A stretch of DNA of 61,504 nucleotides from Pseudomonadota bacterium. Its GTDB lineage: Bacteria; Pseudomonadota; Gammaproteobacteria; Thiotrichales; Thiotrichaceae. Shown one piece after another: positions 11,763 to 21,286 of the stretch (position 1 is the first letter of the stretch; every line of letters starts with the position of its first letter). Position numbers and translations under genes: made by a program. The DNA is taken from assembly GCA_002747455.1 (NCBI GenBank), contig PDPG01000049.1, positions 1-61,504 of the forward strand, given 5' to 3'. The notes below the pieces were generated by a model. That model was not told the DNA's origin. It was given only the letters and a program-made list of their open reading frames with translations, and did not search any database.

Positions 11763-12662
11763 TCAGATATCCATCTCTTTCAGTGCTGCCCTGAAGCCTT
11801 CACCAATATCCGCATGACGTAATCCATATTCAACATTTGCCAACATATAGCTCAGCTTTGATCCACAATCATGGCTCTTACCCGAAATATGGAAGGCATT
11901 GACTGTTTCCAGCCTCATCAGCATGGCAATGGCATCTGTTAGTTGAATTTCATCACCTGCCCCAACTGGTGTACGCTTCAGTAAACCCCAAGTTTTTTCG
12001 GATAATACGTAACGCCCAACAACAGACAGGTTAGACGGCGCTTTATCTACGGGAGGCTTTTCAACAATTTGCACAATGGGTGCACTCATTCCGGGCTTCA
12101 ATGTATGACCATTAACATCTGCCACCCCATAGTTGCTGACCAGTTCCATTGGTACTGGCTCAACCATGATCTGACTTTCACCAGTGCTTTCAAACAGACG
12201 GATCATTTCAGCAAGATTTTCTTTACGAAGATTGCTGTGGTACTCGTCAATAATGACATCCGGTAGTACCACCACAAAGGGCTCCTTACCAACCAGTGGC
12301 TCTGCACACAACACGGCATGCCCCAAGCCCTTGGCGACACCCTGACGCACGTGCATAATGGTCACATCTTGCGGACAAATCGAGCGTACTTCGTCCAGCA
12401 ACTGGCGCTTTACGCGCTTCTCCAGCGTTGATTCAAGCTCATAGCTGGTATCAAAATGGTTTTCAATCGCATTTTTACTAGAGTGAGTAACTAACACGAT
12501 CTCTTTGATCCCGGCGGCAATACATTCACTCACAATGTACTGAATCATTGGCTTGTCCACCACCGGAAGCATTTCTTTTGGAATTGCTTTTGTAGCGGGC
12601 AGCATACGTGTTCCTAAACCGGCAACGGGGATAACCGCTTTGCGAACTTTATGATGGCTCAT
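11763..12662 (-). CDS. galU: UTP-glucose-1-phosphate uridylyltransferase
   Basis: A 299-residue enzyme of usual GalU length. The start [27 protein letters not shown] is the nucleotide-binding signature, and [21 protein letters not shown] is typical of bacterial GalU. It makes UDP-glucose from UTP and glucose-1-phosphate for LPS and exopolysaccharide synthesis. It is upstream of amgK-murU on the same strand and could be co-transcribed. It may supply precursors to the polysaccharide locus at 47-61 kb. The 210 bases upstream hold no gene that I can support. Confidence 0.95.
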   Translation of the reverse strand: MSHHKVRKAVIPVAGLGTRMLPATKAIPKEMLPVVDKPMIQYIVSECIAAGIKEIVLVTHSSKNAIENHFDTSYELESTLEKRVKRQLLDEVRSICPQDVTIMHVRQGVAKGLGHAVLCAEPLVGKEPFVVVLPDVIIDEYHSNLRKENLAEMIRLFESTGESQIMVEPVPMELVSNYGVADVNGHTLKPGMSAPIVQIVEKPPVDKAPSNLSVVGRYVLSEKTWGLLKRTPVGAGDEIQLTDAIAMLMRLETVNAFHISGKSHDCGSKLSYMLANVEYGLRHADIGEGFRAALKEMDI

Positions 12663-12872
12663 TTTTTTACTCTCGTTCGAATTATTAGTGGGGGCTTATC
12701 TTATTATTGTTCTCGCGTAGCCTGATACACAGCCCGACTCATGAGACGCTGACGGAATTATTGCACATCACCAAACCACCGGCAAAGCGCATCCATCCAT
12801 GAGACACGACCGCTAGTATACATAACAGATCCAATAATGGAACAAATCCAAAGACTTTGCCCCATTCCCCTT

Positions 12873-14492
12873 TTATTTTAAACCAGCGACATAACGCACG
12901 CTTTTGGTCAATGCCTTATTGATCGCAGACCAATAAGCACTTTTAACCCGCCACTGTTGCAGTGGCTTGGCATCAACCGGAAGTGCTGCGAGATCCAGTA
13001 AAGGATCGGTAATATTGTTACTAATCACGTCAGCAACAATCGGAACCATCAACGGCTCAGGTTCTTGCAGATTGGCCAGATAATTTACTACCGATTGATG
13101 CGCCTCAGAGGAGAAGAAGTCGTCACTTAGGAGTACAACAATAATATCAGGGTGAGTCTGGATCTCTTCATCAAAAAACAGATTACTGATCTGCAAGTCA
13201 ACATGCTGACGCATTTTGTACTTTAATTCGTTGAGTAAAGACGCAACTTGGTTATGGCTGTTAGCCTGAAAAAAAGAACTAATCACAATATGGACTTGTC
13301 TAGGGAAGTCTTCTCCCTTAGTCAGGCTTTGCGGCGACGGGGTGATGGAAAATGGATTAGCCGTCAGTTGCTTCAACCCTAAACCTACCCGCTCATTTTC
13401 CCGATCAATGTCGATGATCTTGCAACGGATAACCATGCCCACTCTGAAGTTCACCAAGTTGCCTTTGGAGTTAGTAAACCAGGAAAGGTTGGAAAAATGT
13501 AATAGCCCATTGAAGTTTTCGGCAATTTCAACAAACAAGCCAAAATCAGTACGTGACCGGATCACACCATTGACCACATCCCCAACCTGATAGGCAGAGA
13601 AGACTTTTTCCGCAGGGTTAGGCTGCATGGCTTTCAGGCTGAAAGAAACCCGTTGCTTGTCATAATCAAGGTCACTCACCTTAACTTCTAGCATGTCTCC
13701 CTTACCATAAGTCATCAGCTTCCGTTTGCTACACGGTTTCCAGCTCAACTCTGACCAATGCAGTATCCCAGACAGCCGGTTGTTGTATGTCACGAAATAA
13801 CCAAACTCCGTCACGCTACTAATTTGTACGGTTACCACACTGCCAATCGTAAACTCCTCAACAAACTGCTGCCAAAAAGAGTCATCCAGTTGCTTCAAAC
13901 TGGCTGTGATATAGGCCTTGCCCGGAATCACCTTGAGTAATTTAACGCGCACCTGCTCGCCCACATGAATCAGCTCTGCCGGATGGGAAAACGGCTGCCA
14001 ACTGATCTCATTGCACGAAATTAAGCAGGTTAAGCCACCAACATCTACCGTCACCAGCTTCTCCATGACCGCCGTAACCTTAGCCTGTATCACTTGGTTC
14101 TTACTCAGTGATCTCAGAAAATCGGCGTACATTCCAGTGATGGCATCAATGCGAGAAACAACAAGGTGTTCATTTTCCACATCCAGACTCAGAATAACGA
14201 AAGGAATTGGCTCATTAATGAAGTGCGCTGGTATGTCATCATATTCACAGAGATCAAAACGATACCTTGGTGAAAAGCCCAACACCTCACCAAAACGAAC
14301 CATATAACCCCGCCTTACCTTATGATCCACATAGCCGGTAATGACCTCTTGACGATTATAGGCATCGACCAAGTCATTCCAGCTTTGTACCTGCTTAGTA
14401 TCGTCGATATTCGTTGTCTTGCTTACTATGTTTTGCAGCAAATTAACAACAGGATCAAGAAACATATGATAGCCATCTAGATAAGAAAACAC
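12873..14492 (-). CDS. S1-repeat RNA-binding protein with C-terminal TIR-like domain
   Basis: 539 residues from GTG 14492 (ATG 14465 is the alternative; neither has a strong ribosome site). Four OB-fold S1 repeats are visible at roughly 48-115 (degenerate), 133-201, 216-288 and 303-376. The last two are best, e.g. GDVVNGVIRSRTDFGLFVEI with GLLHFSNLSW. This array resembles part of ribosomal protein S1. After a Pro/Ser linker, residues 398-530 look like a TIR domain: VHIVISSF (first strand), PDIIVVLLSDDFFSSE, MVPIVADV, and LAALPVDAKPLQQW before a final helix. The usual catalytic Glu after the DFF-SS region seems replaced by Val, so NADase activity is doubtful. Neighbours (galU, transporter) give no function. 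The S1 call is firm; the TIR call is a pattern match. Confidence 0.75.
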   Translation of the reverse strand: MFSYLDGYHMFLDPVVNLLQNIVSKTTNIDDTKQVQSWNDLVDAYNRQEVITGYVDHKVRRGYMVRFGEVLGFSPRYRFDLCEYDDIPAHFINEPIPFVILSLDVENEHLVVSRIDAITGMYADFLRSLSKNQVIQAKVTAVMEKLVTVDVGGLTCLISCNEISWQPFSHPAELIHVGEQVRVKLLKVIPGKAYITASLKQLDDSFWQQFVEEFTIGSVVTVQISSVTEFGYFVTYNNRLSGILHWSELSWKPCSKRKLMTYGKGDMLEVKVSDLDYDKQRVSFSLKAMQPNPAEKVFSAYQVGDVVNGVIRSRTDFGLFVEIAENFNGLLHFSNLSWFTNSKGNLVNFRVGMVIRCKIIDIDRENERVGLGLKQLTANPFSITPSPQSLTKGEDFPRQVHIVISSFFQANSHNQVASLLNELKYKMRQHVDLQISNLFFDEEIQTHPDIIVVLLSDDFFSSEAHQSVVNYLANLQEPEPLMVPIVADVISNNITDPLLDLAALPVDAKPLQQWRVKSAYWSAINKALTKSVRYVAGLK

Positions 14493-14567
14493 CCAAGTTA
14501 CTGCTTAAGCAACGGAAGTATCGCTAAACAACAACGGCTGATATGTTAGCACTTAAATGGTAACAAA

Positions 14568-14573
14568 TTATAC
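14568..14573 (-). promoter_or_regulatory. Candidate -10 element for the S1/TIR-like gene
   Basis: A perfect TATAAT on the minus strand lies about 76 bases before the GTG start, within a very AT-rich 147-base gap. No matching -35 hexamer is seen, so this is a weak call. Confidence 0.3.
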
Positions 14574-14639
14574 ATTAAAAATAGATTTTTTAGATAATGA
14601 GCACCAATAAATGATCATTATAATAAAAACGACAAAAAA

Positions 14640-15494
14640 TTAATCAATCAACTTGGTGATCAAAACACAAGCAGACAGAAGCAACAAAATAAGCGGTGCC
14701 CAGTGGCTAAACATCATCAACTTACCAGCAGCGATAACGCTACCGACAACCCCTACCCCCAAAGACAATGCCAGCCACAGCAATAAGTGCTTCTCTTTCT
14801 TATCCGACAGAACATGTAGCAGTGCCAACAAAACCGGAATGACACAGAAAATGCCATACATCACACTGGCAAGATTCGCATTCTCCTGCGGGAAACTCAC
14901 CACTCTGGGTGAAAAAATAATCACCATACCAACCATCCAAGTGCTACAAATCAAGATCACTGATAGCCTGCTCATGATTGGCAACTTCAATGTTGGGTGT
15001 TGCAGTTTAAAAAATAGATAACAGGCAATACCTGCAATGAGTGATATGAAGTCTGTCCAATAAGCCCTAATGCCTCCCGTCGTAGTAAGTACCGCAAGTA
15101 AGCACGCCGCAATAATTAGCACCAGTGATAAAAACCGAGTGAAATCTAATACCTCTTGAGCCAACAGTTTACTAACCAACATAATTATGGCTGGCACCAG
15201 ACAAAATAGCCCTATCACCGTTTGCGGGTTACCATTCAGTATTGCAAAATGGAAGAAGGTCAACATAACGGCGCCACTCAGCCCTACTCCCAGTAGGTAG
15301 GGTGCGTCTTTACGCCATTGTTTCATCTGGTACACCAGCCACGGCACTGTACAAAGTGAAGCCGATGAGAACGCGAAAAAGAGCAGTTGCGGGTTTCCAA
15401 TCTGCATATCACTTAACTGCCTTAATGGGTACCAGCAAACGGCCAGACCCGCAGCAAGGACAAGCCAACCGATAAAGATCATTCTCTCCACCAT
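14640..15494 (-). CDS. DMT/EamA-like transporter
   Basis: A 284-residue membrane protein with about ten hydrophobic spans arranged as two five-span halves, the layout of EamA drug/metabolite transporters. The stretch LSGAVMLTFFHFAILNGNPQTVIGLFCLVPAIIMLVS corresponds to the family's conserved region at the end of the first half. The substrate cannot be told. It precedes the S1/TIR-like gene on the same strand with a 147-base AT-rich gap, so the two need not form an operon. Confidence 0.7.
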   Translation of the reverse strand: MVERMIFIGWLVLAAGLAVCWYPLRQLSDMQIGNPQLLFFAFSSASLCTVPWLVYQMKQWRKDAPYLLGVGLSGAVMLTFFHFAILNGNPQTVIGLFCLVPAIIMLVSKLLAQEVLDFTRFLSLVLIIAACLLAVLTTTGGIRAYWTDFISLIAGIACYLFFKLQHPTLKLPIMSRLSVILICSTWMVGMVIIFSPRVVSFPQENANLASVMYGIFCVIPVLLALLHVLSDKKEKHLLLWLALSLGVGVVGSVIAAGKLMMFSHWAPLILLLLSACVLITKLID

Positions 15495-15727
15495 TACGCA
15501 AAGTATCTTGGGGGGTTTAGTGCAAGGGAGTCAGTAACAAACAATACTATCAGTGTCTGTTTTTTAGGCAGCGATGATGTATTAAAACTAGGCTTCAATC
15601 AATATTTTTTTATCTTTTTTTGGAGTTGGTTGGAAAATCATCCGGCAAGTTCGGTAGCGTTGGCTAGACTTACGGGTAAGTGCCGCAGTTACAAAAAATT
15701 AGCCGAGCTAAAAAGAGAATAGTGACA

Positions 15728-17194
15728 ATGCCGAGTGTACTAATCGTCGACTTGAACAACTTTGCCCGCTATCCGACCCTTGCTATTGGAAGTCTGGTAG
15801 CCCCATTGCGTAAGGCAAACTTTGACGTCACAGTCTTATCCCCCCTGACTGTGGGTGCTCGACCTATTGAGCGGGAGAAGAAGGAAAATTGGTTGGAGCA
15901 TGTTAAGCGCCGGATCAATTTTTCCACCCAACCTTTAATGCAGAAGCTCCATGAGCCATTGCGTAAAACCTATAGCCGCTGGCAATCCAGCCCACATGGA
16001 CCAACGATGAATATGGTGTCCGACTGGTTGAGTGACAATAAGCCCGATATTATTTTGTTGTCTGCTTATCTTGACCACTACCCTTCAGTAAAAGAAATAG
16101 CTCGCCTTGGACAGCAACAAAGTATACCCGTTTTACTCGGTGGGCCGGCGTTCAGTACCGAAGAAACAGTAAAACAGTGGTGGGATTTAGAAGGTGTCGT
16201 CGGAATTTTTGCGGGTGAAGCGGATGTTGTGATTGCTGATCTGGTACTGGCGGCTATACAGGGTAAGGCTCTGGGCAATATGCCGGGAATGTTTGTGAAT
16301 CATCGTTACGGCTTGAAAGTAGCGGAACCACTACAGGATCTGGATCAGTTATTGATACCAGACTTCAGTGATTTTGACTGGGAAGCCTACCCGCATCGCA
16401 TTATTCCCATTATGACCGGACGCGGCTGTAGTTGGGGGTTTTGTACCTTTTGCAGCGATGTGACAACTGCCAACGGGCGCACTTATCGTTCACGCTCCCT
16501 GGCAGCCGTTTTACGAGAATTAGCAGTACAGTCTGAGCGTTATCAGAGTAAAGACTTTATCTTTCTTGATCTGAAGCTTAATTCGAACCTTGAGGTGTGG
16601 CACGGTCTGATTGATAACTTCCAGAAAGTGGTGCCGGGTGGCCGCTGGATTGGTACCGTGCATGTGGGTAAAGGGGAAAATGGACTGGACTACGACACAC
16701 TCAAAGCCGCCAAAGACGCAGGGCTAACCCGTATCAGCTTTGGTATGGAGACTGGTAGCCAGAACCTGGTCAGGCGAATGGGGAAGGGAACAAGCATTGC
16801 CACCAATCACCAGTTTGTAAAAGATGCACACAGAGCCGGGTTGAGTGTGCGAAGCTCCATGATGTTGGGCTATCCGGGGGAGACTCACCATGATCTGATG
16901 AGGACTCGTGAATTTCTGGATGAGCATCTGGAGGCATTTGACCGTGTGCGGGCGTCGCGTTTTAAGGCGATACCCGGTACGCGATTTGAAAAGCTGTATA
17001 ATCACCGTCCCTCAAGGTTTAAAGGTATTGATCTGGTTGAATGGGATCATCGTTATGCCCGCGCGGCTTATGAGTACAAACCTGCAATAACATCGGAATA
17101 TCGCAAAGCCAAGCGGGATATTCTTAGCCTGATTCATCAAATTAACCGCAAACCACTGCGTGATGGCGCAGTGCAGTTTGATGGATTAATGTAA
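15728..17194 (+). CDS. B12-binding domain radical SAM protein
   Basis: About 488 residues from ATG 15728, preferred because AAGAGA lies 9-10 bases before it and it starts right at the first strand PSVLIVDLNNFARYPTLAIG; a GTG at 15680 is possible. The N-terminal half (to about residue 185) is a cobalamin-binding-like Rossmann fold with PDIILLSAYLDHY and VLLGGPAFS. The radical SAM motif is GRGCSWGFCTFC with CX4CX2C spacing instead of the common CX3CX2C. SFGMETGSQNLVRRMGKGT and SMMLGYPGETHHD are usual later barrel motifs. These proteins methylate or rearrange diverse substrates; I cannot name this one. It is isolated and convergent with purL. Confidence 0.85.
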   Translation: MPSVLIVDLNNFARYPTLAIGSLVAPLRKANFDVTVLSPLTVGARPIEREKKENWLEHVKRRINFSTQPLMQKLHEPLRKTYSRWQSSPHGPTMNMVSDWLSDNKPDIILLSAYLDHYPSVKEIARLGQQQSIPVLLGGPAFSTEETVKQWWDLEGVVGIFAGEADVVIADLVLAAIQGKALGNMPGMFVNHRYGLKVAEPLQDLDQLLIPDFSDFDWEAYPHRIIPIMTGRGCSWGFCTFCSDVTTANGRTYRSRSLAAVLRELAVQSERYQSKDFIFLDLKLNSNLEVWHGLIDNFQKVVPGGRWIGTVHVGKGENGLDYDTLKAAKDAGLTRISFGMETGSQNLVRRMGKGTSIATNHQFVKDAHRAGLSVRSSMMLGYPGETHHDLMRTREFLDEHLEAFDRVRASRFKAIPGTRFEKLYNHRPSRFKGIDLVEWDHRYARAAYEYKPAITSEYRKAKRDILSLIHQINRKPLRDGAVQFDGLM

Positions 17195-17239
17195 TGGACT
17201 TGAAGCTGGATTCCCAGATATAGCAGAGATGCACAAGCC

Positions 17240-20200
17240 TCAGCCAACCCAGGCCCGTGCATTACGGAACATACGCATCCACGCACCATCCTCATCCCAG
17301 TCGTCTGGCTGCCATGAGTTTGTTACTGTCCGGCACACCCGCTCAGGGTGTGGCATCATAATCATCACACGACCATCTTCACTACATAACCCCGCAACCG
17401 CACCTTCTGAGCCATTGGGGTTCTCTGGGTAATGCTGCGTTGGCTGCCCCGCTGCGTCGATATATCGTAAGGAAATCTGAGCAACTCCTGCCTGATTTTC
17501 ACCAGAGACGTTACCCTCAAATACCGCACGTCCTTCCCCATGCGCCACAGGTACCGGCAGCTTGGAGCCTGCCATACCTTTCAGGAAGATTGAGGTAGAT
17601 TCAGCCACTTCAACCAGACTCACCCGTGCCTCAAACTGCTCTGAATGATTGCGGTAGAAGGATGGCCAATGCGATGCTCCCGGAATCAGGTGTTTAAGCT
17701 GTGACAACATCTGGCAACCATTACACACGCCAAGTGCGAAGGTATCATCACGCTCAAAAAACTGCCGGAAAGCCTGACTAGCTCGCTCATTAAACAAGAT
17801 ACTCTTAGCCCAGCCACCGCCAGCTCCCAGTACATCACCATAAGAGAAGCCACCACAGGCAACCAGACCTTTGAAGTCTGCCAGTGAAACACGGCCACTC
17901 AGAATGTCTGTCATGTGAACATCTACGCTACGAAAACCAGCGCGATCAAATGCCGCAGCCATTTCAATCTGGCCATTCACACCTTGCTCACGCAAAATAG
18001 CCACTGCAGGCCGTTCACCGGACTGGATCAATGGCGCGACAATGTTGTCATTAGGATCAAAGCTCAATGCTGCAAACAACCCAGTATTACGTTCGTCACT
18101 GATTAGCTCAAACTCCTGACGCGCACAATCCGAGTTATCACGTAACGACTGCATTCGGTGGCTCACTTCGCTCCAGATTTGCTGCAAGCTTGCCCGTGAT
18201 GCGGAGTAAATGATGTCACCCGCCCAATAGAAATTGATCATTTCATCATCATTAAGCGTACCCACCACATGAACGTGTTTACCAATTTCTGCTTCACGGA
18301 ACGCCGCTAATACTTCTTCCGTATCCTCGTGGCGTACCTGGATGACAGCCCCCAGCTCTTCACTGAATAAGACCTCCAGTGCTGACTCACCCAAGTCATC
18401 CAACGTAATATCAACACCCGTGCGGCCAGCAAACGCCATCTCCGCGATACTCGCCAGTAAACCACCATCCGAACGGTCATGGTATGCCAGTAAGCGACCT
18501 TCTTTATTTAAGCTCTGAATGGTGTCAAAGAAGGCTGTCATGTATCCAGTGTCTTTAAAGTCTGGTGCATATTTACCAACCTGTGAATACACTTGAGACA
18601 GCGCCGAAGCAGCCAGACGATTCTCACCCTTCCCTAAGTCAATGACCAAAAGATCCGTGTCGCCTTTATCCGTTCGTAACTGTGGTGTTAGCGTGCGACG
18701 TACATCACTCACGGTAGAGAACGCACTGACAATCAATGATAACGGCGCGGTCATTTCACGGTCTTGTCCATCCTGCTGCCAGACCGTCTTCATGGACAAG
18801 GAATCCTTGCCCACCGGAATACAGATACCTAACTTCGGGCAAATATCTTCGCCCACTGCCTTGACGGTATCAAATAGCGCAGCATCTTCACCCTCGTGAC
18901 CTGCGGCAGCCATCCAGTTTGCAGACAGCACAATATCCGATAACTTGCCAATGTTTGCCGCAGCGATATTCGTAATGGCCTCACCAATCGCCATACGACC
19001 AGATGCCGCCGGATTCACCAGTGCAATCGGTGTGCGTTCACCAATGGCCATCGCCTCACCCGTGTATCCTTGATAATCCGTCACCGTCACTGCGACATCC
19101 GCCACCGGCACCTGCCACGGCCCAACCATCTGATCACGATTAACCATGCCGGTAATACTGCGATCACCAATGGTAATCAGGAAGGATTTGGACGCGACCG
19201 TAGGCAAGCTAAGCACACGCTCAATAGCTTCTGCCAAGTCAACATCATCCAGTGCCAATGCTGGCTTGCTAAAGGTTTTGTGGCGCACTTCCCGCAGCAT
19301 TTTCGGCGGCTTGCCCAGCAGTACATTCATGGGCATATCAACCGGCTCATTACCAAATTGAGCATCCGCCACTAATAAATGCCGATCTTCGGTTGCACTG
19401 CCCACTACCGCAAATACTGCACGCTCGCGTTCACATAAGGCTTCAAAATCAGCCAGACGTTCTTCGGCGATAGCCAGCACATAGCGTTCTTGCGCCTCAT
19501 TACACCAAATTTCCATCGGTGCCATACCCGGCTCTGCATTTGGTACTTGGCGCAGTTCAAAGCGACCACCACGACCAGCATCATTAATAATTTCAGGAAT
19601 AGCGTTGGAAATACCGCCTGCACCCACATCGTGAATCGACAGAATCGGGTTGTCGTCCCCCAGTGCCACACAACGATCAATTACTTCCTGACAGCGACGC
19701 TCCATTTCAGGGTTGCCTCGCTGCACTGAAGCAAAATCCAAATCTTCAACACTGGCACCACTAGCCATAGATGATGCTGCACCGCCACCCAAACCAATTA
19801 GCATGGCTGGGCCGCCTAACACCACGATGGGTGTACCTTCGGGTAAATCTTTTTTCTTGATATGTTGCGGGCGAATGTTACCTAAACCGCCGGCCAACAT
19901 AATCGGCTTGTGATAACCGCGCAGTTCCAGCCCTTTTGGCCCCGGCACTTCTGCCTCATAACTGCGAAAATAACCACACAGGTTCGGGCGACCAAATTCA
20001 TTGTTAAACGCTGCCGCTCCAATCGGCCCATCCAGCATAATTTTCAGTGCAGAATCAATGCGCGCCGGACGACCAAAATCATTCTCCCAAGGCCGCTCAT
20101 AACCTGGGATTCTTAAATTTGACACGGAAAAACCGCACAAACCGGCTTTGGGCTTAGAGCCAATACCCGTTGCGCCCTCGTCACGAATCTCGCCACCGGA

Positions 20201-21133
20201 GCCGGTCGCCGCACCAGGAAATGGAGAGATGGCCGTTGGATGATTGTGAGTTTCAACCTTCATCAACAGATGAACCGGTTCCTTATGATAAGTGTACTCG
20301 TGGGTCTCCGGTGTTGGCATAAAGCGACTGGCCTCGGAGCCTTCAATCACCGATGAGTTATCGCTGTAAGCCGTCAAAACCCCTTCTGGTGAACACTTGT
20401 AGGTGTTGCGAATCATGCTAAACAGCGTCTGCGACTGCGGTTTATCATCAATCACCCAATCGGCATTAAAAATTTTATGCCGGCAATGCTCAGAATTTGC
20501 CTGCGCAAACATCATCAACTCAACATCCGTCGGATTGCGCCCAAGGCTTGCATAATTGTCAGCCAGATAATCAATCTCGTCAGCCGACAGTGCTAAACCC
20601 AGTTCAGTATTTGCATCGTTCAATGCCAATTGCGCGTCACTGCCCAACTCAATAATCCGCAAAGGCGCGGCTTCGGCATGGCTAAACAGCGCATCCAGGC
20701 CTTCCATATCGTGGCTAACCGACTCCATCATGCGGTCATGAAGTTGTGCGGCAAGGCGTGACTTCTGCGCCATGCTGAGCGCTTCGTCAGACTCGATATA
20801 ATACGCAGTAGCACGCTCCACACGTGCCACGGAAGTCAGCCCACAGTTGTGCAGGATGTCCGTTGCTTTGCTGGACCACGGAGAAATTGTGCCAACACGT
20901 GGCGTGACCAGAAATAGTTCTCCCGCTGGTGTCTTGGTATCCTGCTGTTCACCATAAGTCAGCAACCCTTCCAAACGCTTATGTTCTTCATCGCTCAGAG
21001 CTTGCTCAAGGTCTGCGATGTGTTGATAACGTGCATGCACCTGCTTAACGGCAGGCACCTCACGTTGTAATTCTTTCAAGAACTTAGCTTGAGTAAAGTC
21101 GGAAAAGGCTCGACCGCCAGGAATAATCAGCAT
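17240..21133 (-). CDS. purL: Phosphoribosylformylglycinamidine synthase (fused PurL)
   Basis: A 1297-residue single-chain FGAM synthase, the form found in gammaproteobacteria (about 1295 residues). It has an N-terminal PurS-like region, a linker, two AIR-synthase-like halves with [17 protein letters not shown] and [16 protein letters not shown], and a C-terminal glutamine amidotransferase with the nucleophile in [13 protein letters not shown] and the His-Glu pair in MMPHPERV. It converts FGAR, ATP and glutamine to FGAM in purine synthesis. The gene is monocistronic and divergent from smc. Confidence 0.97.
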   Translation of the reverse strand: MLIIPGGRAFSDFTQAKFLKELQREVPAVKQVHARYQHIADLEQALSDEEHKRLEGLLTYGEQQDTKTPAGELFLVTPRVGTISPWSSKATDILHNCGLTSVARVERATAYYIESDEALSMAQKSRLAAQLHDRMMESVSHDMEGLDALFSHAEAAPLRIIELGSDAQLALNDANTELGLALSADEIDYLADNYASLGRNPTDVELMMFAQANSEHCRHKIFNADWVIDDKPQSQTLFSMIRNTYKCSPEGVLTAYSDNSSVIEGSEASRFMPTPETHEYTYHKEPVHLLMKVETHNHPTAISPFPGAATGSGGEIRDEGATGIGSKPKAGLCGFSVSNLRIPGYERPWENDFGRPARIDSALKIMLDGPIGAAAFNNEFGRPNLCGYFRSYEAEVPGPKGLELRGYHKPIMLAGGLGNIRPQHIKKKDLPEGTPIVVLGGPAMLIGLGGGAASSMASGASVEDLDFASVQRGNPEMERRCQEVIDRCVALGDDNPILSIHDVGAGGISNAIPEIINDAGRGGRFELRQVPNAEPGMAPMEIWCNEAQERYVLAIAEERLADFEALCERERAVFAVVGSATEDRHLLVADAQFGNEPVDMPMNVLLGKPPKMLREVRHKTFSKPALALDDVDLAEAIERVLSLPTVASKSFLITIGDRSITGMVNRDQMVGPWQVPVADVAVTVTDYQGYTGEAMAIGERTPIALVNPAASGRMAIGEAITNIAAANIGKLSDIVLSANWMAAAGHEGEDAALFDTVKAVGEDICPKLGICIPVGKDSLSMKTVWQQDGQDREMTAPLSLIVSAFSTVSDVRRTLTPQLRTDKGDTDLLVIDLGKGENRLAASALSQVYSQVGKYAPDFKDTGYMTAFFDTIQSLNKEGRLLAYHDRSDGGLLASIAEMAFAGRTGVDITLDDLGESALEVLFSEELGAVIQVRHEDTEEVLAAFREAEIGKHVHVVGTLNDDEMINFYWAGDIIYSASRASLQQIWSEVSHRMQSLRDNSDCARQEFELISDERNTGLFAALSFDPNDNIVAPLIQSGERPAVAILREQGVNGQIEMAAAFDRAGFRSVDVHMTDILSGRVSLADFKGLVACGGFSYGDVLGAGGGWAKSILFNERASQAFRQFFERDDTFALGVCNGCQMLSQLKHLIPGASHWPSFYRNHSEQFEARVSLVEVAESTSIFLKGMAGSKLPVPVAHGEGRAVFEGNVSGENQAGVAQISLRYIDAAGQPTQHYPENPNGSEGAVAGLCSEDGRVMIMMPHPERVCRTVTNSWQPDDWDEDGAWMRMFRNARAWVG

Positions 21134-21164
21134 GATTGACTACATCGTTAGAAGTGAGGTCGCT

Positions 21165-21193
21165 ATGATAGTGCATCTATGCCCTCGGTTGAA
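21165..21193 (-). promoter_or_regulatory. Candidate purL promoter
   Basis: On the minus strand TTCAAC (21188-21193) and TATCAT (21165-21170) are separated by 17 bases, a plausible weak sigma-70 promoter about 32 bases before the purL start. I see no clear PurR operator. Confidence 0.3.
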
Positions 21194-21286
21194 TGCTGAT
21201 TTTAATTTTTTCGTGCATTCATCAAGTAGCCAACTTATTATTGGCCACCTTCCAATAATGGTAAAAAAGGCTGCACTCTCACATTC

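Noticed and set aside
12663..12872. Possible structured RNA or riboswitch upstream of galU
   Set aside because: I see two GTCTCATG copies and some pairing but no known riboswitch core or terminator; not enough to call.
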